Shown in pieces: positions 24,949 through 35,692 of a stretch of DNA of 64,000 bases. The position numbers and the translations under genes were made by a program. The notes under the pieces were generated by a model that worked only from the letters and a program-made list of their open reading frames with translations, was not told the origin of the DNA and searched no databases. Origin of the DNA: RYN-230 sp963844695 (GTDB lineage: Bacteria > Actinomycetota > Actinomycetes > Streptosporangiales > Streptosporangiaceae); assembly GCA_963844695.1 (NCBI GenBank), contig CAWJPL010000011.1, forward strand, positions 62,001 to 126,000, given 5' to 3'. Within the stretch, counting starts at the first letter, position 1, and every line of letters begins with the position of its first letter.

Positions 24949-26674
24949 ATGGAAAGCCAGGGCCAGCTGCCCAGAAGACGCCGGGGATTCTGGCCGGAAC
25001 TGCGCCCCCGCCGGGGAAACCCGCGCGGGCGCCGTCCCACGGCCCGGCTGATCGCCGTAGCGGTCGCCCTGACGCTCGCCGCGGCCGCCTGCGGTGGCAA
25101 CGGGTCCGGGAGTTCGGTCAAGGACGGTGGCGTGTTCCGGCTGGGCAGCAACTCCAGCATTGACTCGCTGAACCCGTTCGTCGCGTTCCAGGGTGACGCT
25201 TACGTCACGTTCGAGTACATCTATCCGATGCTGGTCCAGTACAACCCCAAGCTGCAGTTCGTGGCGGACTTCGCGCGCAGCTGGTCGGAGAGCCCGGACG
25301 GGAAGGTCTGGACCTTCCACACCCAGCCGGGCGCCAAGTGGTCCGACGGCAAGCCGCTGACCGCCGCCGACGCGGCCTGGACCTACAGCACCATCCTGAA
25401 GTACCAGGACAGCGCCACCGCCAACTCCGCGGGCTACGTCGCGCACCTGAAGAGCGCCGTCGCACCGAACGCCACCACGCTGGTGCTGACCTACAAACGG
25501 CCGGTAGCCAACGTGCTGTCCCAGGTGCAGCAGGTGCCGATCCTGCCCGAGCACGTCTGGGCCAAGTACGCCACCGGCAATGGGAAGGCGCTGACCCGGT
25601 TCACCAACAACGCGCCGATCGTGTCCGGCGGCCCGTTCATCCTGACCAAATACACGCCGAAGCAGATCGCGCTGTTCAAGCGCAACCCGACGTTCTACGG
25701 CCCCAGGCCGCACATCGACGGGTTCGGCCTGCAGTTCTTCCAGACCACCGATGCGATGATCACCGCGCTGAAGAGCAACCAGCTAGACGGGGTCGAAGTG
25801 GTGCCGCCGACCTCGGTGACCACCCTCAAATCGGCTCACTTCGTGGTGCGGTCCAGCCCGGGCGTGGTGTTCGACGACTTCATCATCAACTCCAACCCGC
25901 AGCAGCAGGCCAGCCACAAGGAGCTGCTGAACCCGCTGCTGCGGCAGGCGTTCGACGACGCGATCGACCGGCAGGCCATCGTCAGCACATCCCTGCTCGG
26001 CCACGGCGTACCCGGAGCGTCGATCATCCCGCCCGCCACCGGCCACTGGTCGGACCCGGCGATCAAGCCGGCTCCGTTCGACCTGAGCAAGGCGAACCAG
26101 CTGCTCGACCAGGCGGGCTACAAGATGGGCCCGGGCGGCGTCCGGATGGCCAACGGCCATCCCATGTCCTACACGGTGATCATGCCGACCGACATCCAGA
26201 ACAGCTACGGCCAGCGCTCCTACCAGATCATCCAGGGTGACTTCAAGAAGATCGGCGTGCAGCTGAACCTGAAGGTGCTGGACGACTCGGCCGCCTACAG
26301 CGCGATCACGGCCAACAGACTACAAGAACTTCGAGATCTCGATGTGGGACTGGTACCCGCTGACCGACCCGGACTTCATGCTGTCCGTGCTGACCTGCGG
26401 CTCCTGGAACGTCTGGAACGACACCGGCTACTGCAGCAAGGCCTACGACAACCTGTACCAGGCGCAGAGCGCGGCCACCAGCCCCGCGAAACGACAGCAG
26501 ATCGTCTACCAGATGCAGCAGATGATCGCGAGCGCCAAGCCGTATCTGGTGCTCGACTTCCCGGACGCGATCGAGGCGCACTCAACCGCCTGGGCCGACC
26601 TGCCGCTGGTCGCGGGCATCTCCTGGAACTCGATGTCGAAGATCCCGTTCGAGAGCGTGCACCAGGCGGGCTGA
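24949..26674 (+). CDS. oligopeptide-binding lipoprotein (SBP family 5), frameshifted
   Basis: Extracellular receptor of the Dpp/Opp importer encoded downstream. An arginine-rich start, a hydrophobic run and the lipobox LAAAAC give a lipoprotein anchored at about residue 46. Then GGVFRLGSNSSIDSLNPF, YPMLVQYNPKLQFVADFARSW, WSDGKPLTAADAAWTYSTIL and FDDAIDRQAI are standard family 5 segments. The frame shifts near 26317 (after YSAITAN) and continues as YKNFEISMWDWYPLTDPDF to the TGA at 26672. Five bases separate it from the permease gene. ATG 24949 is supported by GAGGGTAGGCGG. The break is one inserted base and leaves a complete protein. Confidence 0.9.
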
Positions 26675-26678
26675 GGCG

Positions 26679-27644
26679 GTGCGCAGCGCGGATTACGTCA
26701 TCAAGCGGGGGTTCTTCGCCCTCGTCACCGTGTTCGTGGCGATCACGATCAACTTCTTCCTGTTCCGGGTGCTGCCCGGCAACGCGGTGACGAACCTGTC
26801 CCGGGTGCCGCACTCCAGCCCCCAGCTCCGGCACGCGCTGACCGTGGAATTCGGCCTGGACAAGCCCAAGTGGCAGCAGTACCTCATCTACCTGCGTGAG
26901 CTGGCCCACGGGAACATGGGCATCTCGTTCACCTACCAGCAGCCGGTGACCCATCTGCTGCTGGCGGACCTGAAGAACACGATCCCCATGGTGACCGTGG
27001 GCACCGTGGCCGCCATCGTGGTCGGGGTGGCGACCGGCGTCTTGTCGGCCTGGCGGCGCGGGACGGTACCGGACCACCTCAGCACGAACGGGGCGATCGT
27101 CTTCTACGCGTTCCCGACCCAGTGGCTCGGCCTGGTTCTGCTGATCATCTTCGCCGGGTACCTGCCCGCGGCCGGCATGAGCGACCCCTTCCTGTTCGGC
27201 GCGGAGCCGTTCTGGCAGCACCTGATCGACATCGGCAAGCACATGATCCTGCCCGCCGCGACCCTCATGCTGACCGCTTACGGCAGCTACACGCTGGTGG
27301 TCCGGTCCTCCATGCTGGAGACGCTCGGCGAGGACTACGTGCTCACCGCCCGGGCCAAGGGGCTGCCCGACCGCCGGATCGTCCGGCGGCACGCGTTCCG
27401 CAACGCGCTCCTGCCGATGGTCACCCTGGTCGCGCTGGACCTCGGCTACATCGTCGGCGGGGCGCTGCTGATCGAGGTGATCTTCAGCTGGCCCGGCATC
27501 GGGCTGGCCATGTACGACGCGATCGGGCAGCGCGACTACCCGATGCTGCAGGGCGGCTTCCTGATCCTGACCCTGGCCGTGATCATCCTGAACTTCGTCG
27601 CCGACCTCATCTACTTCCGCCTGGACCCGAGGATCTCCCAGTGA
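26679..27644 (+). CDS. peptide ABC importer permease 1 (DppB-like)
   Basis: Inner membrane component with six helices and the family signature in TARAKGLPDRRIVRRHAFRNALLPMVTL (the EAA-like loop contacting the ATPase). N-terminus VIKRGFFALVTVFVAITINFFLFRVLPGNA is typical of DppB proteins. GTG 26679 is five bases after the SBP gene, and the 3' end overlaps permease 2 by GTGA. 321 residues, the normal length, with no frame defect. Confidence 0.94.
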   Translation: MRSADYVIKRGFFALVTVFVAITINFFLFRVLPGNAVTNLSRVPHSSPQLRHALTVEFGLDKPKWQQYLIYLRELAHGNMGISFTYQQPVTHLLLADLKNTIPMVTVGTVAAIVVGVATGVLSAWRRGTVPDHLSTNGAIVFYAFPTQWLGLVLLIIFAGYLPAAGMSDPFLFGAEPFWQHLIDIGKHMILPAATLMLTAYGSYTLVVRSSMLETLGEDYVLTARAKGLPDRRIVRRHAFRNALLPMVTLVALDLGYIVGGALLIEVIFSWPGIGLAMYDAIGQRDYPMLQGGFLILTLAVIILNFVADLIYFRLDPRISQ

Positions 27645-28602
27645 CCCTGCCGCTACAGGACCCGCAGCTCGCCGTCGAGACCGGGGGCCAGCCGTTCAAC
27701 CCGCACTGGTTTCTTCCGCACCGTGCTCCGGGAGCGCAAGGCCGCCGTCGTCGGCCTGTCGATCATCGTCTTCTTCGTCTTGCTGTCGATCGTGGCCCCG
27801 TACATCTCGCCGTACAGCATCACCCAGCAGACCTGCGCGGTGTTTGCGCCCGCCGTCTGGCGCGCACTGGCTCGGCTGTGACGACGGCGGGATCGACATG
27901 CTCAGCGAGCTCATGCAGGGCGGCCGGATCTCCCTGGTGGTCGGGTTCGCGGCCACCCTGGTCGCGATGATCATCGGTGGCGGGGTCGGCATCCTGTCCG
28001 GGTACTTCAGCGGCTGGATCGACATCGGGCTGATGCGTATCACCGACTACCTGCTGGTCATCCCGGACCTGGTGCTCATGATCGTCATTGCCGACGTCTG
28101 GGGGGCCAGCCTGTTCCACGTGATCATCGTGATCGGCATCCTGGAATGGACCTCGACCGCCCGGATCATCCGGGCCCAGGTCATGAGCGTGCGTGAGCGG
28201 GTGTACGTGAAACGCACCCGGGCGATGGGGGCCAGCAACACGCGGATCATCTGGAAGCACATCCTGCCCCAGGTCGGCCCGCTGCTCATCGCCAACACGG
28301 TGCTGACCATCGCGATCGCGATCTACCTGGAGACCGCGCTCGCCTTCCTCGGCCTGGAGGACCCGACGGTCACCACCTGGGGCACGATCCTGGAGAACGC
28401 GTTCCAGCGGACCGCGATCTCCTCGGGGGCCTGGTGGGCCATCGTGCCCGCCGGGCTCGTCATCGCCGCCGTCATCGTGGGCTGCTTCCTGTTCGGCCAG
28501 GCCGTCGAGGACGCGCTGAACCCGCGGCTGAAGGCGGCCAACCTGTCGGTGCGCCGGTGGCGGCTGCGCCCGCTGGTCGGAAGGGGGCGGGACGCGATTT
28601 GA
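27641..28602 (+). CDS. peptide ABC importer permease 2 (DppC-like), two frameshifts
   Basis: The second permease of the importer. The reading frame starts at GTG 27641 and shifts near 27709 (HW then FFRTVLRERKAAVVGLSII) and again near 27848 (FAP then PSGAHWLGCDDGGIDMLSEL). It then runs intact: RISLVVGFAATLVAMIIGG, GLMRITDYLLVIPDLVLMIV, the EAA loop VYVKRTRAMGASNTRIIWKHILPQVGPLL and NPRLKAA. The N-terminal cytoplasmic tail before HWFFR is short. Both shifts are one base in GC-rich or T-run contexts. The stop overlaps the TTG start of the ATPase gene. Confidence 0.88.
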
Positions 28603-29570
28603 GCCTGCTCGAAGTCGACGACCTGCACGTCTGGTTCGACCTGCCCCGCGGGGGCCAGGTCCACGCGACCGCCGGGGTGAGCTTCTCACTGGACCCGGGC
28701 GAACGCTTCGGCCTGGTCGGCGAGTCCGGATGCGGCAAGACCACCACCATCCTGGCGCTGATGGGCCTGCTGCCGCCTAACGCGTCGCTGGCCGGAGAGG
28801 TGCGGGTGGACGGCCGCAACATCCTGGCCGGCGGGGAGGACTCGGTGCGCGCACACCGCTGGACCGACGTCGCCATGGTCTTCCAGGGCGCCATGAACGC
28901 GCTGAACCCGGTGAAGAAGATCGGCTGGCAGATCGCCGAGCCGATGGCCTTCCACGACGTCGCGCACGGCGCGGCCGCCCGGCGGCGGGCAGGCGAACTG
29001 CTGGAACTGGTCGGCATCCCCGCGGCCGCGGCCGAGCGGTACCCGCACGAGTTCTCCGGCGGCATGCGGCAGCGGGCCTCGATCGCCATGGCGCTGGCCT
29101 GCGACCCGAAGATCCTGCTGGCCGACGAGCCGACCACGGCGCTGGACGTCATGGTCCAGGCCCAGATCCTGGACCTGCTCATCCGGCTGTCCGGCGAGCT
29201 GGGCCTGGCTCTCGTGCTGGTCACGCACGACCTGCCAGTCGTGGCGCAGGTCTGCGACCGGGCAGCCGTCATGTACGCGGGCGAGATCGTGGAATCCGGG
29301 CCGATGGAGACGCTCTTCCACGCGCCCCGCCACCCGTACACCCGGCTGCTGTTCGCCGCCACTCCCGACCTGTACGGAGAGGACGAGGTGGTCTCCATCG
29401 CCGGTGCCCCGCCGCGGCTGGACCGGGACCTGCCCGGCTGCCCGTTCCGGCCGCGCTGCGACTCCGCGTTCGAGCCCTGCGCCGACGAGCGCCCGGTGCT
29501 CCGGGCGGTCGGTCCCGGCCACGAGGCCGCCTGCCACCTCACCCGCCAGCCCGCCGGGCAGGCGCCGTGA
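28599..29570 (+). CDS. peptide ABC importer ATPase 1 (DppD-like)
   Basis: ATP-hydrolysing subunit: Walker A GESGCGKTT, Q-loop VFQGAMNALNPV, signature FSGGMRQR, Walker B ILLADEPTTALD and switch VTHD. C-terminal oligopeptide-transporter extension with cysteines CPFRPRCDSAFEPCADERP, common to DppD/DppF and known to bind an iron-sulfur cluster in relatives. TTG 28599 (TTGA overlap with the permease gene) follows AAGGGGGCGG and removes any gap; no ATG/GTG is closer. 323 residues. Confidence 0.94.
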   Translation: MSLLEVDDLHVWFDLPRGGQVHATAGVSFSLDPGERFGLVGESGCGKTTTILALMGLLPPNASLAGEVRVDGRNILAGGEDSVRAHRWTDVAMVFQGAMNALNPVKKIGWQIAEPMAFHDVAHGAAARRRAGELLELVGIPAAAAERYPHEFSGGMRQRASIAMALACDPKILLADEPTTALDVMVQAQILDLLIRLSGELGLALVLVTHDLPVVAQVCDRAAVMYAGEIVESGPMETLFHAPRHPYTRLLFAATPDLYGEDEVVSIAGAPPRLDRDLPGCPFRPRCDSAFEPCADERPVLRAVGPGHEAACHLTRQPAGQAP

Positions 29571-30586
29571 GCGAGGCACCGCAGCTGGGAAAGGCACCGC
29601 TGCTGGAAGTGGACAGCCTGGTCACCCAGTACCCGGTCCGGCGCGGCCTGACCGAACGGCTGGCCCGCGAGCCCCGGCTGACGGTGCATGCGGTGGACGG
29701 GGTCAGCTTCAGCCTGGCCCGCGGCGAGATGATGGCCCTGGTCGGCGAGTCAGGCTGCGGCAAGACCAGCACCGCGCAGACCATCTTGCGGATGGTGAGC
29801 TCCACGTCCGGGACGATCCGGCTGAACGGCACCGACATCACCAGGCTGTCCCAGCAGCAGATGCGCCCGCTGCGGCGCAAGCTGCAGATGATCTACCAGG
29901 ACCCGTACGAATCCCTCGATCCCCGGTTCCGGGTCCAGGACGCCGTCGAGGAGCCGATGCTGGTGCACGGGATCGGCAGCTCCCGGGCCGAGCGCCGCGA
30001 CCTGGCCGTCAGCGCCCTGGAGCGGGCGGGACTGGTCCCGGCGGAGCAGTTCCTGGAGCGCTATCCGCACGAGCTGTCCGGCGGGCAGCGGCAGCGGGTC
30101 ACGATCGCCGCCGCGCTGGTGCTCGGCCCGGACCTGCTGCTCGCGGACGAGCCCGTATCGATGCTGGACGTCTCGGTCCGGGCGGGCGTCCTGTCGCTGC
30201 TGGACGGGCTGCGCCGCGACGGTGACATGGGCATCCTCATGATCACCCACGACCTGTCCACCGCCGCGCACTTCGCCGACCGGATCGCGGTCATGTACCT
30301 CGGCCGGATCGTGGAACAGGGCCCGGCCCGGGACGTGGTCCGCAATCCGCAGCACCCCTACACCAAGGCGCTGCTGTCCGTCGTCCCGAACCGGGACCCC
30401 CGGCAGCGCAGCATCCCGCAGATCCTCCTGGGTGAGACGCCGAACCCCGTCGACGTGCCGGTCGGGTGCCGGTTCCACCCGCGCTGTCCCATCGCCGAGT
30501 TCCAGTGCACCAAGGAGGACCCCGGCCTGCGCCCGCCCAAGGCCACGGTCGCGACCGGCCACGAGGCCGCCTGCCTGCTCGCCTGA
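29567..30586 (+). CDS. peptide ABC importer ATPase 2 (DppF-like)
   Basis: Second nucleotide-binding subunit: Walker A GESGCGKTS, Q-loop IYQDPYESLDPR, signature LSGGQRQR, Walker B LLLADEPVSMLD and switch ITHD. The C-terminal cysteine region CRFHPRCPIAEFQCTKEDPGLR pairs with that of ATPase 1. GTGA overlap. The usual Thr/Ser after DEP (DEPTSALD) is replaced by Val-Ser-Met; the catalytic Glu remains. Ends ten bases from the convergent amidohydrolase gene. Confidence 0.94.
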   Translation: MSEAPQLGKAPLLEVDSLVTQYPVRRGLTERLAREPRLTVHAVDGVSFSLARGEMMALVGESGCGKTSTAQTILRMVSSTSGTIRLNGTDITRLSQQQMRPLRRKLQMIYQDPYESLDPRFRVQDAVEEPMLVHGIGSSRAERRDLAVSALERAGLVPAEQFLERYPHELSGGQRQRVTIAAALVLGPDLLLADEPVSMLDVSVRAGVLSLLDGLRRDGDMGILMITHDLSTAAHFADRIAVMYLGRIVEQGPARDVVRNPQHPYTKALLSVVPNRDPRQRSIPQILLGETPNPVDVPVGCRFHPRCPIAEFQCTKEDPGLRPPKATVATGHEAACLLA

Positions 30587-30595
30587 CCGGGGGTC

Positions 30596-31664
30596 TCAGG
30601 GCCTGGCGCAGCCTTCGAGGGTGGCCACCGCGTAGCCGCCCAGGGTGGGGAGGTGGTAGCCGCCTTCCTGGACGAACACGGCCGGGCGGCCCAGCGCGGC
30701 GATCTGGCGCCCCGCCGCCCGGTAGGCGGCCTCGGTGACCCGCAGCGGGCTCTCCGGGTCAGCGTCCGCCGCGTCCAGGCCCAGGGACACCACCACGGCC
30801 TCTGGGGCGAACGCGCGCGCCTCCGCGCACAGCGCGCCGAGCGCGGCCAGCCAGCCGTCGTCGCCGGTCCCGGGGGCCAGCGGCAGGTTCCGGTTGAAGC
30901 CCGCGCCGGGGCCGGTGCCGCGCTCGCCGGGGTAGCCGGCGTAGTGCGGGAACCAGCCCGCGCCCGGGTCGACGTGCAGCGAGCCGTACCAGACGTCGGC
31001 CCGGTCGTAGAAGATCATCTGGGTTCCGTTGCCGTGGTGCGCGTCGATGTCCAGCACGGCGACCCGGGCCGCCCCGGCCGCCCGGAGGGCCTGCGCCGCG
31101 ACCGCGGCGTTGTTCAGGTAGCAGGACCCGCCGTAGGCGCCGCGGGTGGCGTGGTGCCCAGGCGGCCGGCACAGCGCGTAGGCCAGCGAGGAGCCCGAGC
31201 TGACCAGGTCCGCGGCGGTCTGCGCGGCGTCCGCCGCGCCCCGGATCGCGGTCCAGCTGCCCGGGCCGACCAGCGTCATCGTGTCGTAGCAGTACAGCCC
31301 GGCCCGGCCGTGCACGGCGGGCGGGATCCGCAGCGGCAGCCCGGCCAGCAGGCCCGGGGTGGGGAACACGTAGGGCACCACCCGGTCGCGCCCGTACTCC
31401 GCGGGCAGCCCGGCAGCTTCCCAGTCCGCCCAGACCGAGGCCAGGTGATCGAGCAGCGCGGGGTCATGCACCTGGCGCAGGACGGCGTCGTCGTGCTCCA
31501 CGCGCGGCGGTCACCGGCGCGCCCGCCGCGGCCAGCGCGTCGCGCAGGACCAGCGCCCGGGCCGGGACCTCGGTCCCGGGCTCCCGCAGGCCGAGCCATA
31601 CTTCGCCAGCGGGATCGTGCCGCAGGCAGTCCTCACTCCACACCACTGGCACCGGCAGGCTCAC
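30596..31664 (-). CDS. histone deacetylase/acetylpolyamine amidohydrolase family protein, frameshifted
   Basis: Zinc deacetylase of the arginase/deacetylase fold. Visible: CRPPGHHATRGAYGG, VAVLDIDAHHGNGTQMIFYDR (Asp/His ligands), VSLGLDAADADP (Asp) and QEGGYHLPTLG with the catalytic Tyr. N-terminus VPVVWSEDCLRHDPAGEVWLG lies in another frame, and one base is missing near 31502 (TAA-R to VEHDDAVLR). GTG 31664 follows GGGGAGGG. It lies between the peptide importer and a P1 aminopeptidase gene, from which it diverges by 42 bases, so the substrate may be an imported acetylated amine or peptide; that is inference. Confidence 0.88.
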
Positions 31665-31706
31665 CCGCACCCTCCCCAGGACGGCGCGGCGGGTTAGCAT
31701 CGCGGG

Positions 31707-32804
31707 ATGCCGCGCGTTCCTGATCTTGGCATCACCATCGGCCTGCTGCCACCGGGCCCCACCGGGTCGGTGCTCGACGTGCCCGGGGCCGGGCTGGGGC
31801 ACGCCACCGTCTGGCGGGACGAGCCGCCCCCGCCGGCCGGCCGCGGCACGGCGCGGACCGGGGTGACCGTGATCGACCCAGGCGGCGACCTGTTCGGCTT
31901 TCCGGTCCCGGCCGGCGGCGCGGTGCTCAACGGGGCGGGCGAATGCACCGGCCTGCTGACCGCGCAGGAATGGGGGCTGGCCGAGACGCCGGTGTTCCTC
32001 ACCTCGACCATGCAACTGGGCCGCGTCTACGACGCGGCCTGCGAGCTGCTCATGGATGAGCAGCCCGCGATCGGCGACGAGGACGTGATCATCCCCCTCG
32101 TGGCCGAATGCGACGACAGTTTCCTCAACGAAAACCGCCGGATGCAAGTGCAGCGTGACGACGTACGGGCCGCGCTGGCGGCGGCCCGGGCGTCCGCCGG
32201 GGCGCAGGCCGCCCACGAGGGCGCGGTCGGGGCGGGCACCGGGATGAGCTGCCTGGGATACAAGGGCGGCATCGGGACCGCGTCCCGCGTGGTGCCGGAC
32301 GGGGCGACCGTCGGGGTGGTCACGATGACCAACTTCGGCGACCGGGAGCGGCTCACCGTAGCCGGGGTGCCGGCCGGGCGGCTGCTGCCCGACCCCGGTG
32401 AGCCGGAGGCCCGCCCCCGGCCCGCGGGGTCGTGCATCGTGGTGGTGCTCACCGACGGGCCGCTGGACGCGGCCGCCTGCCAGCGGCTGGCCCGCCGGGC
32501 CGGCCTGGGCCTGGCCCGGACGGGCAGCACCGCGCACCACGCCAGCGGGGAGATCTTCCTGGCCCTGGCCACCGGGCTGCGCGCGCCCCGGGGGGCCGCT
32601 CCGCCCCGGTCCCCCGTCACCGGCGGCGCGCTGAACGACTACTTCGCCGCCGTGGTCGAGGCCACCGAGGAGGCCGTGCTGAACAGCCTGCTGCAAGCCC
32701 GGACCGTCACCGGCCGGGACGGCCACACCTCCTACGGGCTGCCCGCGGGGCCACTGCGCGCCCTGCTCGAGAGCCCGGCGCAACGACCAGGGAGATCGCG
32801 ATGA
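31707..32804 (+). CDS. P1 family peptidase (DmpA/BapA-like, N-terminal nucleophile)
   Basis: Self-cleaving aminopeptidase family active on D- and beta-amino acid peptides. The conserved segment GAVGAGTGMSCLGYKGGIGTASR is present, and the predicted autocleavage Gly-Ser lies in RPAGSCIVVVLTDGPL (Ser becomes the new N-terminal nucleophile). GLTDVPGAGLGH-like opening and ending NSLLQARTVTGRDGHTSYGLP also fit. 365 residues, normal. ATG 31707 has no strong ribosome site. ATGA overlap with the S9 peptidase gene implies co-expression. Confidence 0.93.
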   Translation: MPRVPDLGITIGLLPPGPTGSVLDVPGAGLGHATVWRDEPPPPAGRGTARTGVTVIDPGGDLFGFPVPAGGAVLNGAGECTGLLTAQEWGLAETPVFLTSTMQLGRVYDAACELLMDEQPAIGDEDVIIPLVAECDDSFLNENRRMQVQRDDVRAALAAARASAGAQAAHEGAVGAGTGMSCLGYKGGIGTASRVVPDGATVGVVTMTNFGDRERLTVAGVPAGRLLPDPGEPEARPRPAGSCIVVVLTDGPLDAAACQRLARRAGLGLARTGSTAHHASGEIFLALATGLRAPRGAAPPRSPVTGGALNDYFAAVVEATEEAVLNSLLQARTVTGRDGHTSYGLPAGPLRALLESPAQRPGRSR

Positions 32805-34887
32805 CCAGCTCCGGACCGCCCGTCGCCCCCCGTGGCCCCGGCGCCGACCCGTACGCCTGGATGCGCGACCGGGACCAGCCACAGCTGCGGGAGTACCTGG
32901 CCGCCGAGCGCGCCTACTACGACGAGCAGACCGCGGCCCAGCGCGCGCTGCGCGAGGACCTGTTCGCGGAGCTCGCGGCGCGGCTCCGGCCGGCCGAGGA
33001 GTCGGTCCGGTGGCGCCAGGGCGGGTCCTGGTACTTCACCGCGACCGTGGCCGGCCAGCAGCTCGAGCAGTTCTGCCGGGCCGCGGGCCGGGACGGCCCC
33101 GGCGAGGTGCTGCTGGACAACAACCTGCTGCTCACCGATCCGGCCGCGGCCGGCAGCTACGCGGAGCTGGGGGTACGCGAGGTCAGCCCGGACGGGCGGT
33201 ACCTGGCCTACTCGGTCGACTTCGACGGCGACGAGGTGTACCAGCTACGGGTCCGGGACCTGGCTACGGGCACCGACCTGGCCGAGCGCATCGAGCGCAC
33301 CTACTACGGGCTGGCCTGGGCCGCCGACTCCCGGTCCCTGCTCTACGTGGTCACCGACCCGGCGTACCGGCCGCACGAGGTGTGGCGGCACGAGCTGGGC
33401 ACCACGGCGGGCCGCGACTCGCTGGTATACCGCGAGGACGACGAACGGTTCGAGCTGACCGTCCGGGCCACCCGCAGCGGGGCCTGGCTGCTGATCGAGA
33501 CGGCCTCCCGGAACACCACCGAGACCCTGCTGATCCCGGCGGACGACACCGGCGTAGCGCCGTTCGTTATCGAGCCAAGAAGGCCGGGCACGGAGTACTA
33601 CGCCGACCATGCCCGCGGGCCGGACGGGGGCGAGCTGTACCTGGTCACCAACGCGGGGGCCGCGGAGTTCCGGCTGGTCCAGGCGCCCGTGACCGCGCTG
33701 CTGGCTACGGGCCCGGGCCCGTGGTCAGCAGCGCGCTGGACGGAAGTCATCGGGGCGGCCACGGACACCCGGCTGGTCGGGTGCGACGTGTTCGGCCGCT
33801 ACCTGGTGGTGGAGCAGCGCCGCGGCGCCGCGACCCAGCTGCGCGTGGTGGACCGCGAGACCGGGGCGCAGCACCTGATCGAGGCGGGCGGCCCGGAGCG
33901 GGCGCTGGCCCTGGCGGTGAACGAGGACTACGAGAGCGCCGCGGTGACGGTGCGGACCGAGTCGCTGACCGAGCCGCCGTCCTGGTCCGACGTGGACCTG
34001 GCCAGCGGCGGCTGGGAGCTGCGCAAGCGCCAGGACGTGCCGGGCTATGACCCGGCGGGGTACGTGAGCGAGCGGATCAGCGCGCCCGCCGCGGACGGCA
34101 CCATGATCCCGGTCACGGTGGCGTACCGGCGCGGGCTGCGCCGCGACGGCTCCGCGCCGGTCCTGCTGTACGGGTACGGCGCGTACGAGGCGTGCTCATG
34201 GCCGGAGTTCAGCGTCGTCACGCCGAGCCTGCTGGACCGCGGGTTCGTGTACGCGGTAGCGCACGTTCGCGGGGGCGGGGAAGGTGGCCGCCGCTGGTGG
34301 GCCGAGGGCCACCTGGACCGCAAGCGGACCACGTTCACCGACTTCGTCGCGGCCGCCGACATGCTGGCCGGCGGCGGGCTCTGATGATCCGGGCTGGGCG
34401 GCCCCGGACCGGATCGTCTCGCGCGGCCTGTCGGCCGGCGGGCTGCTGCAGGGCGCGGTGTTCTCCATGGCGCCGCAGCGGTGGCGGGCGGTGGTCGCCG
34501 AGGTCCCGTTCGTGGACGTGGTGACCACGATGCTCGACCCGTCCATCCCGCTGACCATCACCGAGTGGGACGAGTGGGGTGACCCGCGCGATCCGGCCAT
34601 GCGGGCCTACCTGAAGTCCTACAGCCCGTACGACAACGTGCCCGGCGGCCCGCGGCCGGACCTGCTGGTCACCGGGAGCCTGCACGACCCGCGGGTGCTG
34701 ATCCACGAGCCGGCCAAGTGGGTGGCGCGGCTCCGGGCCACCGACAGCGGCATGGAGCCGGCCGGGCGGCCGGGTCCTGTTCCGGCCCGAGCTGGGGGCC
34801 GGGGCGCACGTCGGCCCGGCCGGCCGGTACGACCAGCTGCGCTACGAGGCGGAGATCCTGGCCTTCGTCCTGACCGCGGCCGGCTGA
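32801..34887 (+). CDS. S9A prolyl oligopeptidase/oligopeptidase B-like serine peptidase, two frameshifts
   Basis: Cytosolic peptidase with an N-terminal beta-propeller and a C-terminal alpha/beta-hydrolase domain. N-terminus ADPYAWMRDRDQPQLREYLAAE is typical of oligopeptidase B. The frame shifts near 34375: HVRGGGEGGRRWWAEGHLDRK and AADMLA, then DDPGWAAPDRIVSRG. Catalytic Ser is in GLSAGGLL and Asp is in LLVTGSLHDPRVLIHEPAKW. A second shift near 34770 leads to VLFRPELGAGAHVGPAGRYDQL, which carries the catalytic His, and a TGA at 34885. All triad residues exist, so a functional enzyme is expected if the shifts are assembly errors. Likely degrades imported oligopeptides. Confidence 0.9.
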
Positions 34888-34911
34888 GGCCGCCGAGAGG
34901 AGGCGGGCGCC

Positions 34912-35679
34912 ATGCGCGGGCTCGCGGACAAGAGGGTTCTGGTCAGCGGGGGCAGCAGCGGAATCGGCCAGGCGACCGCCCAGCGCTTCCTCGAAGAGGG
35001 CGCCCGCGTGTTCCTCTGCGGACTCGACCCTGACGAGGTGGACGCGGCGGTCGCCGGGTTGGCGGCGTTCGGGACGGTGGCGGGAATCGCGGCGGACGTC
35101 AGCCGCGAGGACGACGTGACGCGGCTGGTCGCCTCGGCGTGCGAGGCGCTGGGGGGCGTCGACGTTCTGATCAACAACGCGGGAGTCGCCTGGCGGGAGC
35201 CCTTTCTCAGGATCACCGCGGCTCACTGGGACCAGATGATGGCGGTGAACCTGCGCGGGATGTTCCTGGTGGCGCAGGCGGTCGCCCGGGTGCTGGTGGA
35301 CCAGGGTGGTGGTGGGGTCATCGTCAACATGTCCTCGACGAACGGCCTGGGCGGCGAGGCGGACTACGCCCACTACAACGCGACCAAGGGGGGCGTGCTG
35401 CTGCTGACCAAGACCATGGCGGTCGAACTCGGGCCCCGTGGCGTCCGGGTCAACGCCCTGTGCCCGGGCTACATCGAGACGCCGCTGAACGCCGCCATCA
35501 GCGCGGACCTCGGCGGGAAGGACTTCGCCGACGCGTACGCGAGCGGCAGCATCCCGCTGGGCCGTCCGGGCCGGTCATCGGAGGTGGCCGCGGTGTACGC
35601 GTTCCTGGCCTCGGACGACGCGTCCTTCATCACCGGCGCCGAGATCGTCATCGACGGCGGGCAACTCGCGGTCATGTAA
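34912..35679 (+). CDS. short-chain dehydrogenase/reductase
   Basis: 255 residues: VSGGSSGIGQAT (nucleotide motif), AADVSRED, INNAGVAWREPF (NNAG), VNMSSTNG (Ser), YAHYNATKGG (YxxxK, Tyr-Asn-Ala-Thr-Lys), LCPGYIETPLN and GAEIVIDGGQLAVM. GAGAGGAGGCGGGC before ATG 34912 is a strong ribosome site. Stands 24 bases after the S9 peptidase and shares its direction; the terminator at 35693 closes the unit. Substrate unknown. Confidence 0.92.
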   Translation: MRGLADKRVLVSGGSSGIGQATAQRFLEEGARVFLCGLDPDEVDAAVAGLAAFGTVAGIAADVSREDDVTRLVASACEALGGVDVLINNAGVAWREPFLRITAAHWDQMMAVNLRGMFLVAQAVARVLVDQGGGGVIVNMSSTNGLGGEADYAHYNATKGGVLLLTKTMAVELGPRGVRVNALCPGYIETPLNAAISADLGGKDFADAYASGSIPLGRPGRSSEVAAVYAFLASDDASFITGAEIVIDGGQLAVM

Positions 35680-35692
35680 CCCGGCCCGGCGC

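Noticed and set aside
31464..32882. Long minus-strand frame upstream of the deacetylase as a separate gene
   Set aside because: Only its last part (from GTG 31664) matches the deacetylase N-terminus; the rest is antisense to the P1 peptidase gene.
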